This document shows, piece by piece, positions 26,846-35,049 of a DNA stretch of 64,000 nt. The translations under genes were made by a program, and so were the position numbers. The notes beneath the pieces were generated by a model that was given only the letters and a program-made list of their open reading frames with translations, was not told the DNA's origin and made no database searches. The stretch is from an uncultured Bacteroides sp. GTDB lineage: Bacteria; Bacteroidota; Bacteroidia; Bacteroidales; Bacteroidaceae. Numbering within the stretch: the stretch's first letter is position 1; each line of letters begins with the position of its first letter. The DNA is taken from NCBI GenBank assembly GCA_958477465.1, contig CAUEFX010000001.1:62001-126000 (forward strand), read 5' to 3'.

Positions 26846-27640
26846 ATGGTCAATCAATCAGAACTGAGAGAACGTTTTAATCCGGATGGCTCGTTGTTGC
26901 GTAATCACCAATTGCGTATGTTGGAAATGCTGAAGTATATCGACGGAGTATGCAAGAAGCACCATATCTCTTATTGGCTAAGTTCCGGAACTCTCTTGGG
27001 GGCAGTGAGGCATGGTGGCTTCATCCCGTGGGACGACGACCTGGATATCGAGATGTTGCGGGAAGATTATTTGAAGCTTGTGAAAGTGCTTGAAAAGGAG
27101 ATAAGTCCTGATTATGCTTTGCAGACACATCAAACGGATATACATTATCTTTATCCTTTTGGAAAGTTGAGGGATCTGCATTCTGTTATTAAGGAGACGC
27201 ATGATGCGGATGTCTTTTATAAGTATAAAGGGGTGTATGTTGATTTGTTCCCTCTGGAACCGTTGTCGGAAAAACTGGCCCGGAAGTTTGTCAAAAAGCA
27301 TCAGAGGTTAAAGGATAAGGCTGCGTTGGAGAAAGACAGGAAGAAGCGGGAAAGACTGATTGTCCGGAAGTGGTTTTGCTTGTCGGTCAGATATTTCTGG
27401 ATTCGTCTTTGGTCGCGGATAAGTATCCGTGACGAAGTCAGACATACTTGGGGAAGCTGGTTCTCGATACCTCGCAGAAAGAGTGAACTGTTCCCTCTTT
27501 CACAGGTGGAGTTCGAAGGGTGTTACTTCCCTGCTCCCCGGAGTACCGACAAATATCTGACCCGCCTCTATGGGAATTATCTTCAATTGCCAGATATAGA
27601 GAAAATAGAGGTGCATACGGCAGATGTAGAGTTGGACTGA
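26846..27640 (+). CDS. LicD family phosphotransferase
   Basis: A 264-aa cytosolic enzyme of the LicD family, which moves phosphocholine or related phospho-groups from CDP or sugar carriers onto glycans. The signature is clear: YWLSSGTLLGAVRHGGFIPW (44-63) followed by DDDLDIEM with the metal-binding acids. The central part is rich in Lys and Arg. It starts 10 bp after the cyclodeaminase-like gene, completing a three-gene unit. It ends 1 bp from the convergent GT2 stop. Whether the moved group is phosphocholine is doubtful, as no choline kinase (LicA) or choline transporter (LicB) is present in the window. Confidence 0.9.
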   Translation: MVNQSELRERFNPDGSLLRNHQLRMLEMLKYIDGVCKKHHISYWLSSGTLLGAVRHGGFIPWDDDLDIEMLREDYLKLVKVLEKEISPDYALQTHQTDIHYLYPFGKLRDLHSVIKETHDADVFYKYKGVYVDLFPLEPLSEKLARKFVKKHQRLKDKAALEKDRKKRERLIVRKWFCLSVRYFWIRLWSRISIRDEVRHTWGSWFSIPRRKSELFPLSQVEFEGCYFPAPRSTDKYLTRLYGNYLQLPDIEKIEVHTADVELD

Positions 27641-27641
27641 G

Positions 27642-28619
27642 TTATAATTTCCCTTGCTTTTTGTAATGTATCAGGTTTAGATATCCCAACCAGGAGGAGA
27701 AGCGGTATACTTTGATGATTTTTCTTTGTCTTCCCGGCAGGCATCTAAGCAATTGCGGGCGTTTCCTTATGTCTTTGACAATACGCTTCATGTCTTTGTC
27801 CGCATCCTCGTAATATCCCCAATGCATACATAAGAAGGCCATTTCTATGTATTTTAATATCAGACTGTTGTGGTATTGTTCATACAGACCCTTTTCTGCC
27901 ATGAACCTTTCTATCCATCCGGTATATGCTCGCAGGTCTTCGTGTCTTTTGGGAGTTATATCATGGCAGATGGACGACTCTATTTGTCTGTAATAGAGAG
28001 TAGGCTGTTCCAGAGCTACTACTTTCCTTGTATGATATAATAGTTGTACCATTAATATGGCGTCTTCGCCAAAAGATATTTCCGGAACAAATAGTATATC
28101 GTTCCTTTCAAAAAGTGAACGGGAAAGAAAGTTGGACCAGACACTCCAGTAGGCTCTTCCTGAAAGAATCTCATTAAAATATTCCATGCCTGTCATCTCC
28201 TGAAATGAAAAATGACCGGAAATGTCCATTCTATTTTCTGAGTAATAGAAGAAAAAGGGAGCGGCGACAACTTCTGCATTGGTTGCTTCTGCCTTATCAG
28301 TTAAATATTCAATTGCATTCTCTTGCAGAAAATCATCACTGTCCAGGTACTGGATGTATTTTCCATTTGCTTGTTCTGTTCCTGATTTTCTGGATAAGGA
28401 TGGTCCGCTATTGGCTTTATCGATGTATCTGATCCGGCTGTCGAGCTGTGCATATTGTTTTATAATATCCAAACAGCCATCTGTGCTTCCATCATTTACC
28501 AAGATCAGCTCCCAGTTTGTATAAGTCTGCTTTAAAACGCTATTAATACATGCTTCTAAGTACTTTTCTGAATTATACACCGGAGTGATTATTGAAACTA
28601 AAGGGGAGGCGGATTGCAT
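27642..28619 (-). CDS. GT2 family glycosyltransferase
   Basis: A 325-aa GT-A enzyme. It opens with PLVSIITPVYNSEKYLEACI, then LVNDGSTDGCLDII and the metal motif QYLDSDDFLQ (about residue 92). SFGEDAILMVQLLYH is the acceptor-side motif of this subgroup. The C-terminus is basic. It is convergent with licD and is followed upstream by another minus-strand GT2, with 36 bp between them, so the two may form an operon. Confidence 0.9.
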   Translation of the reverse strand: MQSASPLVSIITPVYNSEKYLEACINSVLKQTYTNWELILVNDGSTDGCLDIIKQYAQLDSRIRYIDKANSGPSLSRKSGTEQANGKYIQYLDSDDFLQENAIEYLTDKAEATNAEVVAAPFFFYYSENRMDISGHFSFQEMTGMEYFNEILSGRAYWSVWSNFLSRSLFERNDILFVPEISFGEDAILMVQLLYHTRKVVALEQPTLYYRQIESSICHDITPKRHEDLRAYTGWIERFMAEKGLYEQYHNSLILKYIEMAFLCMHWGYYEDADKDMKRIVKDIRKRPQLLRCLPGRQRKIIKVYRFSSWLGYLNLIHYKKQGKL

Positions 28620-28655
28620 GGCGGTTTGGGTTTAGGTTTGGATTCTCTTTAATTT

Positions 28656-29426
28656 TTATTTGTTATCTGTATGATTGCTCTTGTGGTACTCTGTAAGTTT
28701 TGCAAGCATTACAAACTGATAATATCCTTCCAAGCAGGCTTTTATAAACCCTTCTTTACCGTCTCGTATGCCTCCTTTCAGCAGGTAGGTTTTAAAGAAC
28801 CGGAAGAAAGGACGATAAAAGAATGCAAGGGTTCCGTATCGCTTGTTTTTCTTTCTGTCTACCTCGTTTTGAGTATATTCATTTGTCTTTCTTATAATAT
28901 CCGAAACACTGTCGTTGGCCAAATGCTCAAAAGCCAGCTCTTTGTGTCTGGCAGGAATTGTGTACAGCTTTCCTTGTACTATGGGAGATACGTGGATAAT
29001 GGGTGGCCATACAGTTCCTTCTTTTTTGAAAAATCTTAATATATGATCCGGATAGTGGCAATGCATGAATCTTCCCATGAAATAGTTCTTACGCGGAATG
29101 TAAATACCGGCAGGGCAATCGGGACGTGATATCTGTTTATAAAGATAATCTTTTAATTGTGCAGGTACCACCTCGTCTGCATCGACAACGAGTATCCACG
29201 GATGTGATGCCTGCTGGATGGCAAAATTACGTGCCGGCTCTACAATATTGTAATTGCCTTTTTTGAAGGTTACGATTTTGCAATTGAATGTTTGGGCAAT
29301 CTCAACTGTATTGTCAGTACTCTCCATGTCACAGATAACTATCTCGTCAAAGCCTTTTACGGCCTCCAGAACCTGTTTCAAATGCTTTGATGCGTTATAG
29401 GTATTTATGACAACTGATATTTTCAT
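28656..29426 (-). CDS. GT2 family glycosyltransferase, WaaE/KdtX-like
   Basis: A 256-aa GT-A enzyme starting at the ATG at 29426 (MKISVVINTYNASKHLKQVL). A longer frame runs upstream but crosses the promoter box. Motifs are ICDMESTDNTVEIAQ, EPARNFAIQQASHPWILVVD and DADEVVP. The later part, IPRKNYFMGRFMHCHYPDHI, is characteristic of the WaaE/KdtX beta-glucosyltransferase group that acts on LPS core. The acceptor here is inferred from context only. Confidence 0.88.
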   Translation of the reverse strand: MKISVVINTYNASKHLKQVLEAVKGFDEIVICDMESTDNTVEIAQTFNCKIVTFKKGNYNIVEPARNFAIQQASHPWILVVDADEVVPAQLKDYLYKQISRPDCPAGIYIPRKNYFMGRFMHCHYPDHILRFFKKEGTVWPPIIHVSPIVQGKLYTIPARHKELAFEHLANDSVSDIIRKTNEYTQNEVDRKKNKRYGTLAFFYRPFFRFFKTYLLKGGIRDGKEGFIKACLEGYYQFVMLAKLTEYHKSNHTDNK

Positions 29427-29457
29427 TGTGATATGCTTTATTGATTCGTTTCTAAAG

Positions 29458-29465
29458 CAAAGATA
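29458..29465 (-). promoter_or_regulatory. Bacteroides -7 box for the WaaE-like gene
   Basis: The minus strand reads TATCTTTG, an exact consensus match, 32 bp before the ATG at 29426. Confidence 0.65.
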
Positions 29466-29855
29466 GAAAGAATTATAATTGAACATGGCATAATTGGCTT
29501 TTTATTCTGTTTTTGATCACGGCTTCTTTCATTTAAAGTGCCTTTATGGAGCAAGAGGGTATATTGAATGTCATGTAGTTTCACAAAAATAGAGTGGTCT
29601 ACCCCGTCTTCATGATCTTATTGGAATTTGCAAATCAATATAGACAAAAGATACAAGAAACGCGAATAGTCTGACATAAATCCTTTATATTGTACTTTTT
29701 ACTAACACGTACTTTGACCAAAAAGCGGCAAATAGAGAAAAAAGTGCATAAAAGAATAGATAAAATACACTTTTTCCTGCATATTCTTAGGTAAAAGAGG
29801 ATAAATATGCAGTTTTACCCGGTAGATTAATGCACTTTTTCCCGGTGGAAAAGTT

Positions 29856-29898
29856 CAGTTTCTCGTAGAGGAACGACTCGTTCCTCTACGAGAAACTG
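29856..29898. repeat. Perfect 20-bp inverted repeat with 3-nt loop
   Basis: CAGTTTCTCGTAGAGGAACG (29856-29875), loop ACT, then its exact complement at 29879-29898. The right arm shares GTTCCTCTAYGAGAAA with the hairpin after fucP at 57234-57278. There is no T-run on the plus strand; on the minus strand AACTTTTCC follows, so a weak terminator is possible. Confidence 0.9.
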
Positions 29899-29904
29899 TA
29901 AGAG

Positions 29905-29938
29905 TCTCTACGGGAAAAATATTTTTCCCTTGTAGAGA
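29905..29938. repeat. Second, imperfect hairpin next to the first
   Basis: TCTCTACGGGAAAAAT (29905-29920) pairs with ATTTTTCCCTTGTAGAGA (29921-29938), with a two-base bulge and essentially no loop. It repeats the CTCTACG word of the preceding hairpin. Confidence 0.75.
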
Positions 29939-30437
29939 TTGTTTTTTACGCTAACAGTCAACAGATTTTGAATCACTTTTAAATAGAATAAAGAGTTGTA
30001 TATGTATACTTTCAAGATAAATAGTAAGTAAAATACAAAAAATATAATCCTTTAGATAGTCAATCTTTCTCATTGGTGGCTTTTGGGAATATTCAATATG
30101 AGAATGCGAAAGATTTTTAGTATCAACCCTATCTGTTGCTTTAATAAGAGGATTCTGGATAAACTGAAATATCATATTGACATTTTGTAAATATGCTCCT
30201 GCTTTTTATGAAGCCAGTTCTTTGTATATTCTTTCTGTGATAGCATCTGTCTCTGTCTTTGTCAAGGTTCAACGACTGTTCTATCTTTTTTTTCTTTGTC
30301 CGTAATGATCTCCTCTTCTTGTTAATACGGCAACTCTGATACGTCTTTTGCTTCATTGTTAAAGGTGTATAAAACGAAAGAGCCGTGCTTTCATGAGAAT
30401 ATTTAATATTTAAAGTGAAATGATCAGCTTTTATTGC

Positions 30438-30445
30438 TATTTTTG
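30438..30445 (+). promoter_or_regulatory. Bacteroides -7 box for the GT11-type gene
   Basis: TATTTTTG matches TAnnTTTG, with a leader of about 50 nt before the ATG at 30501. Confidence 0.6.
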
Positions 30446-30500
30446 CAGAAATGTAGAGTTAATGATGTGTTGTTAAAATGTAAAAACAAATATTGTAAAT

Positions 30501-31325
30501 ATGATTTTTGTAAAAGGATATGGGCAGATGTGTAACAATATTCTGCAATACGCACATGCTTATGTATGGGGAAAAGAAAACGACATAAAAGTCGTATCAA
30601 TGCGTTTTGCTTATAAATACCGTTATTTTGAAGTCTGCAATAACAAATATCATCGTTGGCCTGTTTATCTTTTTGCAAAACTGCTGATTAAGTTACAGTT
30701 GATCAGGTGTTTCTTCTTGGACGATCCGGCAGACATCACTCCTGAATTGCTTTCCGAACTGAAAAGAAGTAAGATGGTTGCGATTGACGGCTGGCAATTC
30801 CGGTTTCCGGATTTGTTCATGAAATATCGTTCGGAAATAAAAGAGATGTTTTCGTTCAAGACTTTGATATCAAATAAGATAAAAGATCTCTTGGCAAAAC
30901 ATGCACAAGCGGAGGACGGTGTGATGATACGGTTGGCTGTCCATATCCGCAGAGGTGATTATAAAGTTTGGATGGGAGGGAAGTATTATTTCGAAGATGA
31001 TGTTTATATTGAGCATATACGCCAGTTCTTAGACCACTTCCCCGATAGAAAGGTTGCTGTTTTTATCTGTACCAACGACCGCAACTTGAATGTGAATAGC
31101 TATAAGGAGGCTTTAGGAATTGAAAGTATTTATTGCCCCAGGGGAAATGAGGCGGAAGATTTATGCCTGTTGTCCGAATGTGACTATATTATAGGTGTAA
31201 AGAGCACTTTCTCACTGATGGCTGCATTTTATAATGATCGCCCTATTTATTGGATCATGGATAAAAACATACCCTTGCGATTGGGGGATTTTAGTTCGTT
31301 TGAAAAATTGTTCATGACTGTTTAA
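30501..31325 (+). CDS. GT11 family alpha-1,2-fucosyltransferase-like glycosyltransferase
   Basis: A 274-aa GDP-fucose-type GT-B enzyme. The diagnostic motif HIRRGDY (about 155-161) binds GDP-fucose in alpha-1,2/1,6-fucosyltransferases. The N-terminal GQMCNNILQYAHAYVWG corresponds to the GLGNQMFQYA motif of GT11, with the usual GNQ changed to CNN. The third motif is CDYIIGVKSTFSLMAAFY. It lies alone upstream of two GT2 genes, 16 bp before the next ATG. Together with the GT10 gene it suggests a fucosylated surface glycan. The altered first motif lowers certainty about the exact linkage. Confidence 0.83.
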   Translation: MIFVKGYGQMCNNILQYAHAYVWGKENDIKVVSMRFAYKYRYFEVCNNKYHRWPVYLFAKLLIKLQLIRCFFLDDPADITPELLSELKRSKMVAIDGWQFRFPDLFMKYRSEIKEMFSFKTLISNKIKDLLAKHAQAEDGVMIRLAVHIRRGDYKVWMGGKYYFEDDVYIEHIRQFLDHFPDRKVAVFICTNDRNLNVNSYKEALGIESIYCPRGNEAEDLCLLSECDYIIGVKSTFSLMAAFYNDRPIYWIMDKNIPLRLGDFSSFEKLFMTV

Positions 31326-31341
31326 CCTAACTTTGATAAAA

Positions 31342-32142
31342 ATGAATGCGAAGACTGTTTCATTGCTGATTTCCACGTATAATTGGGAAGATGCGTTACG
31401 ACTATGTTTGTTGAGTGCTTCTGTTCAGACAGTACTTCCGGATGAAATTGTGATAGCCGATGATGGTTCGAGAGAAAATACCCGTAAATTGATAGATGAT
31501 TTCAGAACGGTAATAAAGGTGCCTATCGTCCATGTCTGGCAGGAGGATGAAGGATTTAGACTGACGACAATTCGCAATAAGGCAATTGCACGTGCTAAAG
31601 GAGACTATATTATTCAGATTGATGGGGATGTGATTATGGAACGTCATTTTGTCCAGGATCATGTTGAGATGATGGAGAATGGATATTTTGTTTGTGGCAG
31701 CCGAACGAAACTGGGGCCGATTGTATCACGGAGGCTGATAGAGGATATTAGTTTAAAATTGAATGTTTCTGAGTTGAAAGCCGGATTTGTGTTGAATGGT
31801 TTTCGGTCAAGAGTTTTACGTAACTTTTTGGCAGAACGTTATGCACGTGTCATTGACCACATGCGTGGATGCAATCTTGCCTTTTGGCGTAATGACTTTA
31901 TATCCGTGAATGGCTATAATGAGGATTTGCATGATTGGGGACATGAGGATGGCGAGCTCGTGTATAGATTACACTACGCCGGTATCGGGAAAAAGGCTTT
32001 GAAGATGGGTGGAATTGTTTATCATCTTTGGCATAAGGAGGCCTCCCGACATAATGAGGGACAGCATTTGCATGTCTTGGAAGAAGTAAAAGAAAACCAT
32101 GGCCATTGGTGTAATAATGGCATTGATAAATATTTGAGATGA
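31342..32142 (+). CDS. GT2 family glycosyltransferase with galactosyltransferase-type C-terminus
   Basis: A 266-aa GT-A enzyme starting at the ATG at 31342; the frame is open to a TTG at 31333. VSLLISTYNWEDALRLC starts the fold, IADDGSRENTR follows, and QIDGDVIMERHF carries the metal Asp pair. The second half has RGCNLAFWRNDF and NEDLHDWGHEDGELVYRL, the ED-containing motif of the beta-1,4-galactosyltransferase-like C-terminal domain. It overlaps the next gene by 4 bp. Confidence 0.9.
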   Translation: MNAKTVSLLISTYNWEDALRLCLLSASVQTVLPDEIVIADDGSRENTRKLIDDFRTVIKVPIVHVWQEDEGFRLTTIRNKAIARAKGDYIIQIDGDVIMERHFVQDHVEMMENGYFVCGSRTKLGPIVSRRLIEDISLKLNVSELKAGFVLNGFRSRVLRNFLAERYARVIDHMRGCNLAFWRNDFISVNGYNEDLHDWGHEDGELVYRLHYAGIGKKALKMGGIVYHLWHKEASRHNEGQHLHVLEEVKENHGHWCNNGIDKYLR

Positions 32143-33077
32143 GTGAACCGCTGGTTTCTGTAATTGTACCGAATTATAATCATAGTGCCTATTTGAAAGC
32201 GCGTATTGATAGTATCCTGGCTCAGGATTTTGATAACTTTGAGCTGATACTTCTGGACGATTGTTCCACTGATAACAGCCGTGATATCCTGCTGGAATAC
32301 CAACCGGATAATCGGGTTACTCATGTCGTGTTTAACGAACAAAACAGCGGTACCACTTTTAAGCAATGGGACAAAGGTTTGTTTTTGGCTCGTGGTAAAT
32401 ATATTTGGATTGCCGAGAGTGATGATTTTGCTGAAAAGAATTTCTTAACCGAAACGGTTGCGGCGTTGGAAGAAAATCCGGATGTCGTTTTAGCTTTTAC
32501 CGGTTCGCAGATGGTGGATGCCGACGGACGGTACATGACATTGGACTGGGATAAGTTTTCTCCTAAGATGTCGTTGCGGACAAAGTTTGTGAGTCGGGAT
32601 TTTCTTATAAAGAACATGCTGTGGGGGCCCAGTGTGTACAATGCCAGTATGGTGTTGTTTCGAAAGGAGTGTTATTCGAGAGTGAATGGCGGCTATAAGG
32701 AGTTCCGTTATTGTGGTGATTGGTTCTTTTGGATAGAGATATGCAGGCAGGGCAATGTTATTCGTATAAACCGTAAATTGAATTATTTTCGGCAACACGA
32801 TAATAAAGTATCACCAAAGGCAGAGAAGGAGGGCGCCTATTTCATAGAGGGGGGGCGGATTCTTGAATACATGATATCCTTGCTGAATCTGTCTTCTTAT
32901 CAACAATACGTTATTGGCGGGCGTACGCTGAAACGGCTTTTGAAAGACGCCAGAACCCGGGTGGGGCTGAAACAAAAGGCGCAGAATGCTCACCCCCGAT
33001 TGTACCGGGGCGGGATACTCTCTATCTGGCTGTATGAATTTGATAAGATATTCAATATTTCCCATTTGCATCGTTGA
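32139..33077 (+). CDS. GT2 family glycosyltransferase
   Basis: A 312-aa GT-A enzyme whose ATG overlaps the previous stop by 4 bp (ATGA), so the two are translationally coupled. PLVSVIVPNYNHSAYLKARI, LLDDCSTDNSRDIL and IWIAESDDFAE mark the nucleotide and metal sites. RYCGDWFFWIEICRQGNVI and NYFRQHDNKVS are typical of the subgroup that acts in O-antigen and core synthesis. Specificity is unknown. Confidence 0.9.
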   Translation: MSEPLVSVIVPNYNHSAYLKARIDSILAQDFDNFELILLDDCSTDNSRDILLEYQPDNRVTHVVFNEQNSGTTFKQWDKGLFLARGKYIWIAESDDFAEKNFLTETVAALEENPDVVLAFTGSQMVDADGRYMTLDWDKFSPKMSLRTKFVSRDFLIKNMLWGPSVYNASMVLFRKECYSRVNGGYKEFRYCGDWFFWIEICRQGNVIRINRKLNYFRQHDNKVSPKAEKEGAYFIEGGRILEYMISLLNLSSYQQYVIGGRTLKRLLKDARTRVGLKQKAQNAHPRLYRGGILSIWLYEFDKIFNISHLHR

Positions 33078-33166
33078 ATAATGTGTCGGGCAAACGATTA
33101 TTAAGATAATTGCTGCACTCCTGTGTTTTCATTGATATTTAGGTATGATTTCCGGAGATTTTCCTC

Positions 33167-33174
33167 TATCTTTG
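33167..33174 (+). promoter_or_regulatory. Bacteroides -7 box for the msbA-like gene
   Basis: TATCTTTG is an exact consensus match, 27 bp before the ATG at 33202. Confidence 0.65.
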
Positions 33175-33201
33175 TCGCCTAAATCATTTTAGTACAAGTT
33201 A

Positions 33202-35034
33202 ATGAAAGAATTCTTGCAACTCATGAAACGGTTTGTGTCTCCTTATCGGAGATACGTGGTGGGAGCCGTGTTTTTGAATATTTTGTCTGCCGTATTCAAT
33301 ATATTCTCGTTCACATTATTGATCCCCATTCTTCAGATTCTATTTGAGATGGACAGTAAGGTATATGAATTTATACCTTGGGATTCGGCGGAGAACTTGA
33401 AGGATATAGCGGTGAATAACTTCTATTACTATGTCTCCCGTATGATCGAGGTAAACGGCCCGTCGATGACCTTGCTCTTCTTAGGATTGTTTCTGGCTTT
33501 TATGACATTGCTCAAGACTGCCTGCTATTTCGCTTCTTCGGCAGTTATGATACCTTTGCGTACAGGAGTAGTCCGGGACATCCGTATCATGGTTTACTCT
33601 AAGGTCATGTCGCTGCCTCTCGGATTCTTTTCAGAAGAGCGGAAAGGAGATATTATCGCTCGTATGAGTGGTGATGTGGGGGAAGTGGAGAACTCTATAA
33701 CCAGCTCGCTGGACATGCTGATCAAAAACCCCATACTTATTATATTCTATTTCGGAACATTGATCATTACCAGTTGGCAGCTGACCCTGTTTACCTTGTT
33801 GGTTCTTCCCGGCATGGGATGGTTTATGGGAGTGGTCGGTAAAAAACTGAAACGGCAGTCATTGGAAGCGCAGGGAAAATGGAGCGACACCATGTCGCAG
33901 TTGGAAGAGACGCTGGGCGGATTGCGTATCATCAAGGCATTCATCGCAGAAAAAAGAATGGTGGACCGCTTCGCAAAATGCAGCAATGAATTGCGGGATG
34001 CCAATAACCGGGTGGCTATGCGGCAGGCATTGGCACATCCGATGAGCGAATTCCTGGGTACCGTATTGATTGTGATTGTGCTGTGGTTCGGCGGTTCGCT
34101 GATCTTGGGCAAGAACTCTACGATCGATGCTCCCTCGTTCATTTTCTATATGGTGATACTGTATAGCGTCATCAACCCGTTGAAGGAATTCTCCAAAGCC
34201 GGATACAACATCCCGAAAGGATTGGCATCTATGGAGCGCGTAGACAAGATATTGAAGGCGGAGAATAACATAAAGGAAATTCCTAATCCGAAACCGCTGA
34301 ACGGCTTGAATGATAAAATTGAGTTTAAAGATATTTCATTCAGCTACAATGGCAAGAAGGAGGTCTTGAAACATGTCAATCTGACGGTGCCTAAAGGAAA
34401 GACAATTGCTTTGGTCGGACAGTCCGGGTCGGGCAAGTCGACATTGGTGGACCTGTTGCCGCGTTACCACGATGTGCAGAAGGGTGAGATAACGATCGAC
34501 GGAATCAACATAAAGGATGTGCGTATCTCTGCTTTGCGTACCCTGATAGGCAATGTGAATCAAGAAGCTATTCTGTTTAATGACTCCTTCTTTAACAACA
34601 TTGCTTTCGGTGTGGAAAATGCGACCATGGAGCAGGTGGTTGAGGCGGCAAAGATAGCCAATGCACATGACTTCATTATGGAGAAAGAAGACGGCTATAA
34701 CACTAATATCGGCGATCGCGGAAGCAAACTTTCGGGAGGACAGCGGCAACGGATCAGCATTGCACGGGCTATCTTGAAGAATCCTCCTATCCTGATTCTG
34801 GATGAGGCCACTTCTGCCTTGGATACGGAATCCGAACGCTTAGTGCAGGAAGCGCTGGAACGCCTGATGAAAACCCGTACGACGATTGCAATAGCCCACC
34901 GGCTTTCTACAATAAAAAATGCAGATGAAATATGTGTCCTCTATGAGGGAGAGATTGTAGAACGTGGCAAACACGAAGAACTGTTGGCCCTGAATGGGTA
35001 TTACAAACGTCTGAATGACATGCAGTCGCTTTGA
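33202..35034 (+). CDS. ABC transporter, fused permease and ATPase, MsbA-like lipid flippase
   Basis: A 610-aa half-transporter. The six-helix membrane domain spans about residues 15-330, and the nucleotide-binding domain follows from about 365. ATPase motifs are GQSGSGKST (Walker A), the ABC signature LSGGQRQR, Walker B ILILDEATSALD, and the H-loop IAHRLST. The closest functional family is MsbA, which flips LPS/lipid A across the inner membrane. Its place at the end of a LOS locus supports this role. It has its own promoter and is followed 15 bp later by a barrel candidate. A peptide or drug exporter is a less likely reading. Confidence 0.88.
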   Translation: MKEFLQLMKRFVSPYRRYVVGAVFLNILSAVFNIFSFTLLIPILQILFEMDSKVYEFIPWDSAENLKDIAVNNFYYYVSRMIEVNGPSMTLLFLGLFLAFMTLLKTACYFASSAVMIPLRTGVVRDIRIMVYSKVMSLPLGFFSEERKGDIIARMSGDVGEVENSITSSLDMLIKNPILIIFYFGTLIITSWQLTLFTLLVLPGMGWFMGVVGKKLKRQSLEAQGKWSDTMSQLEETLGGLRIIKAFIAEKRMVDRFAKCSNELRDANNRVAMRQALAHPMSEFLGTVLIVIVLWFGGSLILGKNSTIDAPSFIFYMVILYSVINPLKEFSKAGYNIPKGLASMERVDKILKAENNIKEIPNPKPLNGLNDKIEFKDISFSYNGKKEVLKHVNLTVPKGKTIALVGQSGSGKSTLVDLLPRYHDVQKGEITIDGINIKDVRISALRTLIGNVNQEAILFNDSFFNNIAFGVENATMEQVVEAAKIANAHDFIMEKEDGYNTNIGDRGSKLSGGQRQRISIARAILKNPPILILDEATSALDTESERLVQEALERLMKTRTTIAIAHRLSTIKNADEICVLYEGEIVERGKHEELLALNGYYKRLNDMQSL

Positions 35035-35049
35035 TAAAATTGCGATACG

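Larger units (their letters stand above)
29427..30500. other. 1-kb AT-rich gap with stacked hairpins and no convincing gene
   Basis: No frame longer than 75 codons is present. Two overlapping minus-strand frames (30175-29951 and 30356-30141) lack recognisable domains. Reading a third minus frame through about 30110-30260 gives a protein-like stretch interrupted by one stop, so a decayed gene is possible but unproven. The middle holds two adjacent hairpins (29856-29898, 29905-29938). Around 29750-29850 the motif CACTTTTTCC recurs. Promoter boxes for both flanking genes lie at the ends. Confidence 0.6.

Noticed and set aside
30110..30260. Pseudogene on the minus strand
   Set aside because: One frame looks protein-like across an internal stop, but it is short, has no recognised homology and cannot be separated from chance. 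Kept only as a remark in the gap entry.
29427..30500. Invertible promoter as in Bacteroides capsule loci
   Set aside because: I looked for inverted repeats flanking a promoter-sized segment, but the strong inverted repeats have loops of 0-3 nt, and no recombinase or Upx gene is near.
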